Notes under the pieces: model-generated
Databases searched by the model: none
What the model saw: only the letters and a program-made list of their open reading frames with translations
Told to the model about the DNA's origin: nothing
DNA from: Ignavibacteria bacterium
Lineage (GTDB): Bacteria > Bacteroidota > Ignavibacteria > Kapaibacteriales > UBA2268
Length of the DNA: 64,000 bases
NCBI GenBank assembly: GCA_016844745.1
Contig: JAERMQ010000017.1
Location: forward strand, 1-64,000
Direction of reading: 5' to 3'
Program-made: the position numbers and the translations under genes
Shown: in pieces, positions 27,412 to 36,008 of the stretch
How positions within the stretch are numbered: the stretch's first letter is position 1
Layout of the letters: every line of letters starts with the position of its first letter

Positions 27412-29427
27412 ATGTTAAAATTTCTTGTATTTCTTCTTTCAGTTTCTTACAGTACACTCTCAGGTGAAAAGCAAGATTCAGCTTTATTAAAACCCCGCTT
27501 TGGCTTATTTTTGGATTATTCTTTTATTGGCAATTTTTCATCTTTCAGGAAATTACCTAATGTTCCAAGCTGCTGCCCTGAATATACCCAAGCTAACGGT
27601 AGAAGTTTTGAATTTGGAGGAATTGGTGAATACTATATTGAAAAACTATATTTCTTAAGTCTGAGAACCGGTTTCGATTTTGAATCGGCACCTTTTCGTT
27701 ATATTGAATCCTCTAATGTCATTATCGACGGAAAATCTACCCCGGCAAAATTCGAACATTACCTTGATTTGGATTTTGCACGCTTCGTTTTATCACCGGC
27801 AATTGGTTTCATGCCATACAGGTATTTTATTTTTACTGGCGGCTTTTCGCTCTATTTTCCTTTATCAGGAACCTATTATCAGAAAGAGGATATAATCGAA
27901 CCAAAGGACAGAGGCTCCTTTCCGGACGGTACTCGCCGTAGGAATGAAAGCTCAGGAGATTTGACAGGATTCAATTCCATTCAAGCTTCAATCGATTTGG
28001 GTGTGAAGTATCCTTTCCCCCTGAATAAGCGAGGCTGGCTCTATCTATTCCCTGAATTAAAATATTCACTTCAATTTACAAATATGATTAGCGGATTAGA
28101 TTGGAAAAATCATAAGCTTTCACTTGGTATATCGGTTATGTACATCGAACCGCCGCCTGCACCGCCGGAACCCGAGCCACCAATCGAACCTCCCATGCCG
28201 GAAATGCCGCTGCCGCCGGTGCAGCCCCCGCTTACGGTTGAATTGAGCGCTGTTATTTTCGATTCTGCAAAACAAGAGCAGGTGCAGCATAATGTAAAAA
28301 TCGAGGATTTCGTATCTATTAATATGCGCCCGCTCCTGAATTATATTTTCTTTGACGAAAATTCATCCGAAATCCCGAGCCGCTATATCAGCATAACACC
28401 TGAAGAAGCAAAAAATTATAAATTATCATCTCTTCAGAACTTAGATGCAATAACCACTTATTATCATGTTTTGAATATTTTCGGTAAGAGGTTATCCGAT
28501 AATCCCGAAGCTGTGATTAAAATAATCGGGACAAATGCCGGAATAGATGACGAAAAAAGAAACAAGCAGCTTTCGGAAGCAAGGGCTGAAACTGTAAGGA
28601 ACTATTTGCGGGATGTTTGGAATATTGACGAAAAAAGGATGCACCTCATGGCACGCAATAAGCCTAAGCAAAGCTCTGCAAATGTAGAAAAGGAAGGCGA
28701 TGAAGAGAACCGCCGGGTTGAAATTATCTGTGATTTTGCTCAATTCAACAAACCGGTTCTGACTTATGATACCATCCGGATAATAACACCAATAACGATT
28801 CGCTTTAAACCACGTGTTAAGTCAGGTAGCGCAATTAAAAAATGGGAGCTGAATCTTTATCAGGGAAGTGTATTACTGTCCAATAGAACCGGTGCTTCCA
28901 TGCCGCCCGATTCCATCGATTGGAAGCCGTCGAATGAAGCAAGCGATAATCCGGTATATGGCGGTAATCTGTATTTCGATTTGCTTGCAGAAGATGTATT
29001 TGAGCAATCGGCTAAGACCGCTACTGATTCTATTCCAGTCGAGCGTTTGACCGTTGAAAGAAAGCGTATAGAAGCCATAGCAGACCAGGAATTTGATTAC
29101 TATAGCCTTATACTTTTCGATTACGGCTCATCAAAATTGCAGAAGGCGCACAAGGATGTTATTGACTTTATCAAGAGCAAAATCACGCCCGATGCAAAAA
29201 TTGAGATATATGGATATACCGATAAAATTGGCGATGAAGATATCAATCGTAGAATATCCGAACGCAGGGCAAAAGTAGTAGCACGCAGGCTTGATATACC
29301 GGATATCCAGGTAGCCGGCTTAGGTGAGACGAAGCTGCTATACGATAATAAACTGCCGGAAGGCAGGTTCTATTGCCGCACGGTAACGATTAATATCATC
29401 ACACCGATAAAAAACGGGAAGAAGTAA
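27412..29427 (+). CDS. OmpA-family protein with two OmpA-like domains
   Basis: 671 residues from ATG 27412, chosen because a signal peptide (MLKFLVFLLSVSYSTLSG) starts there; an upstream TTG frame is less plausible. The N-terminal 250 residues look like a barrel. A proline-rich spacer (PPPAPPEPEPP) follows, then a first OmpA-like domain (IFFDENSSEIP.. LSEARAETVRNYL) and a C-terminal one (LFDYGSSKLQ.. ISERRAKVVARRL). OmpA domains bind peptidoglycan, so it probably tethers the outer membrane to the wall. Confidence 0.88.
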   Translation: MLKFLVFLLSVSYSTLSGEKQDSALLKPRFGLFLDYSFIGNFSSFRKLPNVPSCCPEYTQANGRSFEFGGIGEYYIEKLYFLSLRTGFDFESAPFRYIESSNVIIDGKSTPAKFEHYLDLDFARFVLSPAIGFMPYRYFIFTGGFSLYFPLSGTYYQKEDIIEPKDRGSFPDGTRRRNESSGDLTGFNSIQASIDLGVKYPFPLNKRGWLYLFPELKYSLQFTNMISGLDWKNHKLSLGISVMYIEPPPAPPEPEPPIEPPMPEMPLPPVQPPLTVELSAVIFDSAKQEQVQHNVKIEDFVSINMRPLLNYIFFDENSSEIPSRYISITPEEAKNYKLSSLQNLDAITTYYHVLNIFGKRLSDNPEAVIKIIGTNAGIDDEKRNKQLSEARAETVRNYLRDVWNIDEKRMHLMARNKPKQSSANVEKEGDEENRRVEIICDFAQFNKPVLTYDTIRIITPITIRFKPRVKSGSAIKKWELNLYQGSVLLSNRTGASMPPDSIDWKPSNEASDNPVYGGNLYFDLLAEDVFEQSAKTATDSIPVERLTVERKRIEAIADQEFDYYSLILFDYGSSKLQKAHKDVIDFIKSKITPDAKIEIYGYTDKIGDEDINRRISERRAKVVARRLDIPDIQVAGLGETKLLYDNKLPEGRFYCRTVTINIITPIKNGKK

Positions 29428-29564
29428 TTCCATAATACAATCCCTGACGGGATAGGAATTACAAATCAATAGATTTTTGAATTATCACGTATTGATTAAA
29501 TTATGGTAACAAAATTTCAGATATAATAAATACTATAGCATTTCCTATAAAAATTATTTCCATT

Positions 29565-29790
29565 TATTTTTAAAACCATTTTTTAGTCAAATCATTTTAG
29601 CTTGATATCTTTGCATTTGTAAGTTCCCTGAATTCCGATGATACTCGATTGAAATTTTTTTTTATTTGAAAGAAAATTGAGGACAGAAAAAAAATGCAAA
29701 AAACGGTACTAAAATGACTCAATTTGACACATCTTGGAAAAACCTTCCGAAGGTTTCCCAACCTTCGGAAGGTTAAAATTCTTAAAAACA
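29565..29790 (-). repeat. Inverted copy of the hairpin-bearing intergenic repeat
   Basis: Read on the minus strand this resembles the ends of the repeats at 45.1 and 46.6 kb: TTTGACAC next to GGTAC and a poly-A/T tract, a GGAATTCA..TGCAAA segment and the closing TAAAAA..TTTTAAAA. It includes the hairpin at 29741-29774 (AACCTTCCGAAGGTT and AACCTTCGGAAGGTT), the same one as at 45046-45079. The rest of the 459-base gap is AT-rich with nothing recognised. Confidence 0.6.
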
Positions 29791-29886
29791 CGAAAATTTG
29801 TAGTTATCAGTAATCAGGATTAATCAAATTGAATCATGTTCAAATTGGTTTATTTTTAAATTGTCGAATAGTAAAATTCGAATTGC

Positions 29887-30807
29887 TCAAAATCTTTTAA
29901 CTCTTGTATGGCAATATGGTGCGCCGCCGGTCTTGGTATAGTAGTCCTGATGATACTCTTCGGCTCGCCAGAATGTTTTCGCCGGTAACAATTCGGTAAC
30001 AACTTTATACCCCATATCCTTTAGGATGGAGATTAGTTTTGCAGCAATCTTTTTTTGCTCATCTGAAGTATAAAAAACAGTAGAGCGGTACTGATTGCCC
30101 ATATCGGGACCTTGCCGGTCGAGTTGGGTTGGGTCGTGAATCTCTAAGAAGAGTTTGGCAAGGGTCTCGTAATTTGTTTTTGCAGGGTCGAATTCAATTT
30201 CGATAGCTTCGGCATGTCCGGTTCTCCCTGTACATACTTCTTTGTATGTGGGATTTTCCTTAGTACCTCCGGTATAACCTACAGCAAGGCTTTTGACACC
30301 CGGCTCATTTTTGAAATAGTATTCCACACCCCAGAAGCAGCCACCTGCAAAAATAGCCTTCTCAGTTTTTGTGGTATCGGCTGGAACAAACTCAAGGGAG
30401 ATTGAATTAACACAATGGCGGACATTTTTGTCAGTCAGTCTCTCGCCTTCGAAAACATGTCCCAGATGAGCGTCGCAATGAGTGCAAAGAATTTCGGTTC
30501 GCCGTCCGTCTGCATCAGTTAAACGTTTAACAGCTCCGGGGATTTCATCATCGAATGAGGGCCAGCCACATTCGGAATCGAATTTATCGGAGGAACTATA
30601 CAAGGCGGTTGAGCAGCGTTTGCAAATGTAGGTACCTTTACCTTGGAAATTATAATATTTTCCTGTGAAAGGAGGTTCAGTACCTTTATGTACGATAACG
30701 CGTTCTTCTTCTGTGGTTAATTTTTTCTGGTTGTTCATATCCTGAGAGCATCCATAATAACTGAATGAAATGAAAATAATGGCTATATAGAAATACACAA
30801 TTCTCAT
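29887..30807 (-). CDS. msrBA: Fused methionine sulfoxide reductase MsrB-MsrA lipoprotein
   Basis: 306 residues. Lipobox YYGC, then MsrB (about residues 30-145) with two CxxC zinc pairs (CKRC, CTHC) and catalytic Cys in RHCVNS. MsrA (about 148-306) has the nucleophile in AGGCFWGVEYYF. It reduces both R and S methionine sulfoxides, so it repairs oxidised envelope proteins. Most fusions are A then B; here B comes first and a lipid anchor is present. It is 8 bp from a plus-strand open frame but separated by promoter sequence. Confidence 0.95.
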   Translation of the reverse strand: MRIVYFYIAIIFISFSYYGCSQDMNNQKKLTTEEERVIVHKGTEPPFTGKYYNFQGKGTYICKRCSTALYSSSDKFDSECGWPSFDDEIPGAVKRLTDADGRRTEILCTHCDAHLGHVFEGERLTDKNVRHCVNSISLEFVPADTTKTEKAIFAGGCFWGVEYYFKNEPGVKSLAVGYTGGTKENPTYKEVCTGRTGHAEAIEIEFDPAKTNYETLAKLFLEIHDPTQLDRQGPDMGNQYRSTVFYTSDEQKKIAAKLISILKDMGYKVVTELLPAKTFWRAEEYHQDYYTKTGGAPYCHTRVKRF

Positions 30808-30964
30808 AAGTTAGGTGACGCTAAAGAATGAAAATTATTTTAATTATGTTATATTATTTTTGAAGTTAGAGAAGATTTTTAATTATGATATTTATACAAA
30901 TAAAGATAAAACAATAATTGAAAATATTTTACGTTACCAAAAAAGTATTCATATAGGAGTTAAT

Positions 30965-31159
30965 ATGACAGAAGTTATGAAAAATATTTTTGTTCACGTT
31001 GAAACAATGCCTGCTGAATTACAGAACGAGTTTGCTGAGTTATGGCATAATGATATTATTGAAGAATTAGCTTGGCAAAATGAGACAAATTATGATAATT
31101 CGAAATTGGAAAAATTAGTATCTGAAGCTTTGGCTGATTACGACAAACTGATAAGATAA
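30965..31159 (+). CDS. Small antitoxin-like acidic protein
   Basis: 64 residues from ATG 30965, preceded by AGGAG at the right distance. The sequence MPAELQNEFAELWHNDII, then EELAW, then KLEKLVSEALADYDKL resembles the helical RelB/Phd-like antitoxins that precede RelE/ParE-type toxins. The gene that follows 14 bp later is not such a toxin but a clan AA protease-like protein, so the pair is unusual. Confidence 0.6.
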   Translation: MTEVMKNIFVHVETMPAELQNEFAELWHNDIIEELAWQNETNYDNSKLEKLVSEALADYDKLIR

Positions 31160-31173
31160 AAATATAGAAAAAA

Positions 31174-31563
31174 ATGGGAAAAATATATTCAGAAATAATG
31201 ATTTCAAATCCTGTAAGGGTAGATTTAATGCCTCTTTCGGTTCAATGCCTTGTCGTTAGCGGTGCGCTGCATCTCTGCATTCCAGAGCATTTATCAATAC
31301 AATTGGAATTGAAAGAGCTTGAAAAAAGAGAGGTTACATTAGCAGATGGAAAGAAATCATTATGCAGTTATGTCGGACCTGTCAGGGTACAGTTTGGCAA
31401 TAGGAGTTGTTTCACGGGTGCACTTGTAATAGGTGATTCTCCGCTACTTGGCGCTATTCCAATGGAAGATATGGATTTGGTTATTCATCCAAGCCTGCAG
31501 AAACTGACAGTCAATCCGGCAAATCCAAATATACCGATGTCGGTAGCTAAGATTTCTATATAA
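31174..31563 (+). CDS. Degenerate clan AA (retropepsin-like) protease homologue
   Basis: 129 residues, the same length and layout as the clan AA proteins at 55-58 kb: beta-start, catalytic loop, PEHL, ADGKKSLC, GALVIGDSPLLGAIPMEDMDL and the C-terminal HPSLQKL. At the catalytic position the family reads VDTGA; here it is CLVVSGALHLCIP, so the aspartate and threonine are replaced (V, S). It is probably an inactive binding protein. It overlaps fmt by 8 bp at the 3' end and follows an antitoxin-like gene. Confidence 0.68.
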   Translation: MGKIYSEIMISNPVRVDLMPLSVQCLVVSGALHLCIPEHLSIQLELKELEKREVTLADGKKSLCSYVGPVRVQFGNRSCFTGALVIGDSPLLGAIPMEDMDLVIHPSLQKLTVNPANPNIPMSVAKISI

Positions 31564-32485
31564 ACTCGCCTGTCGTAGCGCCGCGCCAGCCGCGAGAAAA
31601 TTCGGAAGCCTGCATAACTTTTTTAGATGCGGGTTGTATCTCGATTAACTCAATGGCATAATCACGGCAACCGGCATAGAAACTATCAGCTTCGATACGA
31701 TAAGTCCCAATGGGCAATTTCCTGTTATTTGATAATTTGGCTTGCAATATTTTTAAGGAACTGCCATTGAGCAGTGTCCAGGCGCCGGGGAAAGGCGATG
31801 TACCATGAATGAAGTTCTTAACGGTTTCTGCATCTTTATTCCAATCGATTTTGCAATTCTCCCGAAATAGTTTTGGAGCTGGTGTGGCAAGGGAATTATC
31901 CTGAAGTATAGTTTGATAATTTCCCTTCAAAAGAAGATTACAGGTTTCGATACAAAGTTCGGCTGCAATAGGCATCATAGCATCGTGAAGGTCACCGGCT
32001 GTGTACCAATCAGGTATTTGGATTTTTCGCTGTAATAAAATATCACCGGTATCAACTTTTTCCTGTAATAGGAAGGAAGTCATACCTGTTTCTTTTTCAC
32101 CGTTGATAATAGCCCAATTGATTGGTGCAGCTCCCCGGTACTTTGGCAGGAGACTTGCATGAATATTGAAAGTTCCCAATTTCGCTAATGAGTAAACAGC
32201 AACAGGTAAAATTCGAAATGCCACAACAACAATTATATCGGGATTATATGAAGAAAGCTCTGATATAAAAGATTCATCTTTTAGGTTTTCAGGTTGAAGC
32301 ACTGGCAAGCCAAGTTCTATTGCCCTGATTTTAATTGCAGATGGAATAAGTTGTAATCCCCTGCCTTTCGGTTTATCAGGTACAGTAATAATGGCAGTTA
32401 CTCCAAATTCCTGATTAAGCAATTCGAGCGATGGAACAGCTATTTCAGGCGTTCCCATGAATACAATGGATTGTTTGTTAGTCAT
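31556..32485 (-). CDS. fmt: Methionyl-tRNA formyltransferase
   Basis: 309 residues from ATG 32485 (MTNKQSIVFMGTPEIAVP). Catalytic Asn-His in FNIHASLLPKYRGAAPINWA with the conserved SLLP; the third catalytic residue, Asp, in EKVDTGDI. C-terminal domain present (NFIHGTSPFPGAWT). It formylates initiator Met-tRNA with 10-formyl-tetrahydrofolate. The frame extends 13 codons upstream, but that would overlap dut. The dut stop lies 5 bp upstream, so the two are in one operon. No def gene is adjacent. Confidence 0.96.
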   Translation of the reverse strand: MTNKQSIVFMGTPEIAVPSLELLNQEFGVTAIITVPDKPKGRGLQLIPSAIKIRAIELGLPVLQPENLKDESFISELSSYNPDIIVVVAFRILPVAVYSLAKLGTFNIHASLLPKYRGAAPINWAIINGEKETGMTSFLLQEKVDTGDILLQRKIQIPDWYTAGDLHDAMMPIAAELCIETCNLLLKGNYQTILQDNSLATPAPKLFRENCKIDWNKDAETVKNFIHGTSPFPGAWTLLNGSSLKILQAKLSNNRKLPIGTYRIEADSFYAGCRDYAIELIEIQPASKKVMQASEFSRGWRGATTGEFI

Positions 32486-32489
32486 AATT

Positions 32490-32933
32490 TTATAAACCGG
32501 TACTACCGAAACCTCCGCCGCCACGCTGGGTTTCAGTCAATGTATCAACCATCTCCCATGAAATTTTTTCATAACGGGCAATAACGAGTTGGGCAATTCT
32601 ATCCCCTCGCGAAATTGTAAATGGTTCTTTACTAAAATTGGAAAGTATGATTCTGATTTCGCCGCGGTAATCGCTATCAATTGTACCTGGGGCATTTAAA
32701 GCAAAAATACCGTACTTTGAAGCTAATCCGCTTCGCGAACGCACCTGACATTCATAGCCCGGTTCCAAAGCAATAGCCAGTGAGGTGGGTATAAGTTTGG
32801 TTTCCCCAGGAGAAATCAAAACCGGTTCAATGATAGCAGCATAAATGTCCATTCCTGCAGAGCCATCGGTAGCATAGCCAGGAAGTGGTAGGTCGTCGAA
32901 TTGGATATCGAGTCGGGTAATTTGTATTTTCAT
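32490..32933 (-). CDS. dut: dUTP diphosphatase
   Basis: 147 residues from ATG 32933 ([18 protein letters not shown]). All five dUTPase motifs are visible: [53 protein letters not shown] and the C-terminal [11 protein letters not shown]. The trimeric enzyme keeps uracil out of DNA. The upstream frame continues for 52 codons, but those lie outside the family and include the 3' part of the preceding gene in another frame. It is 5 bp from fmt. Confidence 0.97.
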   Translation of the reverse strand: MKIQITRLDIQFDDLPLPGYATDGSAGMDIYAAIIEPVLISPGETKLIPTSLAIALEPGYECQVRSRSGLASKYGIFALNAPGTIDSDYRGEIRIILSNFSKEPFTISRGDRIAQLVIARYEKISWEMVDTLTETQRGGGGFGSTGL

Positions 32934-33024
32934 TCCATTTAAATATAGCAAATATAAAAAAAATCCTTGTACTGCTCTACCTTTAAGATGAATCGGTACA
33001 AGGATATCAAAATCATTTATCTGA

Positions 33025-33258
33025 TTATATAGTTTTCTTTGGTCTTCGTCTTTGAGGTGCTTGCTGCGACGCTTTCTCATCTTCATCAATAACCATTTTC
33101 AATGCTTTCATAAAACCCGAGTCGAGCCTTTCTGCCCGTGTTGTCAGTTTACTAAGCATCTCCTTGGATAAAACTTCCTTGAACAACCGCTGAGTTTGTT
33201 CTTTTATTTCAGCTTCTACAGACCTATCTTCGGTCTTGGAGTACATATTCGTTTCCAT
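33025..33258 (-). CDS. Small charged hypothetical protein
   Basis: 77 residues, strongly helical and charged ([20 protein letters not shown]), ending in a basic tail (QRRRPKKTI). No family recognised. It lies 91 bp upstream of dut on the same strand and may be first in a dut-fmt operon. It could be a small regulatory or ribosome-associated protein; there is no direct support. Confidence 0.5.
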   Translation of the reverse strand: METNMYSKTEDRSVEAEIKEQTQRLFKEVLSKEMLSKLTTRAERLDSGFMKALKMVIDEDEKASQQAPQRRRPKKTI

Positions 33259-33434
33259 AATATCACGAATTTAATTGTTCAATAACCTTAAATTAATTTT
33301 GTCGCTATTAATGTATTCATCCATTATCTTTAATCCCATATTTTTTAGTCAACGTATGAAATATAGGAATATTTTATAACATTGCTTTAATAAGATATAA
33401 CCGAATTTATCTTATAGAATAAAAACTAAAAAAA

Positions 33435-34721
33435 TTAAAGTTCGGATTTGATAAAATAGTTACCGTTAATAACATATTCCGGTTTGCCTTTAAGGTGCCA
33501 CCCATCGAATGGTGTATTATCCGAACGGGATTTGAATTTAGTTTTATCAACAGTCCATTCCTTGTCAGGGGCGAAAATTGTAATTTCTGCGCATGAACCT
33601 TCCTTCATCGAAATATCACGTAAACCAAGAATTTTTCGAGGATTGCAGGACATCTTTTCAATTAATTGATGAATTGACAAAATTCCTTTATGAACAAGAA
33701 AGGTCATAGATAAACCAAATGAAGTTTCCAAACCAATGATTCCACATGAAGCCTTTTCGAATTCAATATTTTTTTCATGTAAAGCATGAGGAGCATGATC
33801 AGTTGCAATGCAATCAATAGTGCCGTCAGATAATCCTGTTAATAATGCATCAACATCCTTCTTTGTCCTAAGAGGAGGATTCATTTTATAGTTTGTATCA
33901 TAACCGCTCAAATAATCCTCGGTTAAACAAAAATGATGGGGAGTTACCTCACAGGACACACGCAAGCCTTGAGCTTTAGCATTTCTTATTAAATCCACCG
34001 AGTGTCCGGTACTAATATGTGAAGCATGGTAACGTCTATTATTGAAATAACCTGAAAGCATGATATCCCTGCTCAGTATTATTTCTTCTGCAACAGAAGG
34101 ATAACCTTTTAATCCTAACTTGGCTGAATGAATGCCTTCGTTCATTGCAAAACTATTGGTTAAGCTGTGTTCTTCGCAATGTTGTGAAATCAGGAGATCG
34201 CGACCGGAGGAATACTCGAATATCCTTCGCATAACGTCAGAATCAGTTACACAATTACCATCATCTGTAAACATAAGCACACCCGAATCGGATAACTCAT
34301 ACATACACGATATATGCTTGCCTTCTCTTTTTTGAGTAAGAGCACCGGCAATATATACGCTTACCGGTAAATGAGCGGCTTGATTGCGAATAAATTCTAC
34401 GACCGGAACATTATCGATTGGCGGTTCGGTATTCGGCATACAAACAACGGCAGTGAAACCACCGTTAACTGCTGCTGCTGTTCCACTTACAATATTTTCC
34501 TTGTATTCGTATCCCGGTTCACGTAAATGTACATGCATATCACAAAATCCTGGTGCAGCTATTAAATCAGAGCCATCAATAATTTGAGTGTCATTTTCGA
34601 CATCAACCGGCTTATCGGAACAATGAATGATATTCCCTTCTTTAATCCATAAATTTACAATTTTATCTAAATTTTCAGCAGGATTGACCGCTCTTATTTG
34701 TTTGAACAGGATATTTATCAT
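33435..34721 (-). CDS. pyrC: Dihydroorotase
   Basis: 428 residues, amidohydrolase fold. Metal ligands in DMHVHLREPG (His-x-His), histidines in LISQHCEEH and YHASHISTGH, and TDHAPH with the last Asp. Length and the CMPNTEPP loop indicate the class I (long) type. It catalyses ring closure of carbamoyl-aspartate in pyrimidine synthesis. A single gene without other pyr genes nearby; divergent from the radical SAM gene. Confidence 0.95.
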   Translation of the reverse strand: MINILFKQIRAVNPAENLDKIVNLWIKEGNIIHCSDKPVDVENDTQIIDGSDLIAAPGFCDMHVHLREPGYEYKENIVSGTAAAVNGGFTAVVCMPNTEPPIDNVPVVEFIRNQAAHLPVSVYIAGALTQKREGKHISCMYELSDSGVLMFTDDGNCVTDSDVMRRIFEYSSGRDLLISQHCEEHSLTNSFAMNEGIHSAKLGLKGYPSVAEEIILSRDIMLSGYFNNRRYHASHISTGHSVDLIRNAKAQGLRVSCEVTPHHFCLTEDYLSGYDTNYKMNPPLRTKKDVDALLTGLSDGTIDCIATDHAPHALHEKNIEFEKASCGIIGLETSFGLSMTFLVHKGILSIHQLIEKMSCNPRKILGLRDISMKEGSCAEITIFAPDKEWTVDKTKFKSRSDNTPFDGWHLKGKPEYVINGNYFIKSEL

Positions 34722-34808
34722 TTTCTCTTTCGTATATTTGAAAAACTTAGCAATTTATAATAAGTTTTTTGATTTATAAAATTTTTTATCGATAAAATTA
34801 TTTTTTAT

Positions 34809-35732
34809 ATGGAAGAAGTAAAATTATTTGATATGAAAACCTGCAATATTTGCCCTCATTCCTGCAATGCTGATAGAATATCAAATAAAAAAGGAGTTTG
34901 CAGAACCTCTGATAAATTATCTGTTTCAGCAATTTGCCTTCATTATGGAGAAGAGCCTGTTTTAAGCGGTTTTCAGGGTATAGTTAATATTTTCTTTTCA
35001 AACTGTAATCTTCGCTGTATTTATTGCCAGAATCATCAAATCAGCTTTGATTCAAATGATATAATACAAAATTATCATAATATCGAAGATGTTATAAAAA
35101 AAATTTGCAACTATCTCGATTGCGGTTGTAATACTGTCGGGTTCGTTTCCCCAACTCATAATATACCAAATATGTTATCTATTATAAAAGGATTATGGGA
35201 TGCAGGAAGAGAACCTATCATTGTTTATAACTCAAATGGATATGATAAAGTTGAAACTTTAAAATATATCGAAGATTATATCGATGTTTACTTGCCTGAT
35301 TTTAAATATGTTGATGATTCATTAGCATTAAAGCTGTCGAAAGCTCCTGGATACTCTGAAATCGCTCTATCTGCTATCAAAGAAATGTATCGACAAAAGG
35401 GAGCAAATTTATATCTCGACGATAATGGATATGCAATATCAGGACTGATTATACGGCATTTAATTCTTCCAGGATATATTGAAAACAGCATTAATGTTTT
35501 GGATTGCATCGCCAACAAATTAACTACATCCCTTCATATTTCATTAATGTCGCAATACATGCCAACTATTCACACTTCCTCACATTCGAACTTAAGAAGA
35601 AAATTAAATTTCAAGGAATACGAAAAAGTATTAGAACATTTTGAAGGTCTTGGATTTTACAATGGATGGGTGCAATCATTGGATAGCAGCGAAATTTATT
35701 TTCCTGATTTTTCTCTTGAAATTCCTTTCTAA
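34809..35732 (+). CDS. Radical SAM protein of the PflA/PflX-like group
   Basis: 307 residues. An N-terminal cysteine set (TCNICPHSCNADR and GVCRTSD) precedes the SAM cluster CNLRCIYC (Cys-x3-Cys-x2-Cys). Further segments are FVSPTHNIP, VYNSNGYDKVET and YLPDFKYVD. This matches COG1313-type proteins related to pyruvate formate-lyase activase, whose substrate is not known. A pflB is not present in the window. TATATTTG, a possible -7 box, is 70 bp upstream. Confidence 0.85.
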   Translation: MEEVKLFDMKTCNICPHSCNADRISNKKGVCRTSDKLSVSAICLHYGEEPVLSGFQGIVNIFFSNCNLRCIYCQNHQISFDSNDIIQNYHNIEDVIKKICNYLDCGCNTVGFVSPTHNIPNMLSIIKGLWDAGREPIIVYNSNGYDKVETLKYIEDYIDVYLPDFKYVDDSLALKLSKAPGYSEIALSAIKEMYRQKGANLYLDDNGYAISGLIIRHLILPGYIENSINVLDCIANKLTTSLHISLMSQYMPTIHTSSHSNLRRKLNFKEYEKVLEHFEGLGFYNGWVQSLDSSEIYFPDFSLEIPF

Positions 35733-35738
35733 ATTATT

Positions 35739-35828
35739 ATACCAAGTTGCGTTCAAACAGACAAGAATGTCTGTTTTACCAAAAACAGTAGAACAGACAT
35801 TCTTGTCTGTTTGAACGCAACTTGGTAT
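35739..35828. repeat. 90-bp perfect hairpin with 37-bp arms
   Basis: Arms at 35739-35775 and 35792-35828 are exact reverse complements; outer sequence ATACCAAGTTGCG. The inner part (AACAGACATTCTTGTCTGTT) is itself a palindrome, as in the other long hairpins here. It lies 6 bases past the radical SAM stop, so it may also act as a terminator or protect transcript 3' ends. Confidence 0.85.
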
Positions 35829-35875
35829 TATATCCCTTTATATTTAAATTGATACAATAATTACCAATAAAATTT

Positions 35876-35911
35876 CGTCTAATTCGTCTAATTCGTCTAA
35901 TTCGTCTAATT
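35876..35911. repeat. Nonamer tandem repeat (CGTCTAATT) x4
   Basis: Four perfect copies in the leader region of the capsule-export pair, upstream of its candidate promoter. Not adjacent to a stop codon, unlike the 7- and 8-mers. Confidence 0.9.
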
Positions 35912-35937
35912 TAAAAATTCTTAGAGAAGAATATAAA

Positions 35938-35969
35938 TTGCTATTATGAATAAAAAAATAATAATTTTG
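35938..35969 (+). promoter_or_regulatory. Candidate promoter of the capsule-export genes
   Basis: TTG (35938-35940), 21 bp, then TAATTTTG (35962-35969), fitting the Bacteroidota -33/-7 pattern. Expected transcription start about 30 bp before the ATG at 36009. Confidence 0.55.
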
Positions 35970-36008
35970 TAAATTATAATATATTTACTTAATTTTTGGA
36001 ATAATATT

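Noticed and set aside
32934-33089. 52-codon extension of dUTPase
   Set aside because: Not part of the family and overlaps the preceding small gene in another frame; ATG 32933 gives the standard N-terminus.
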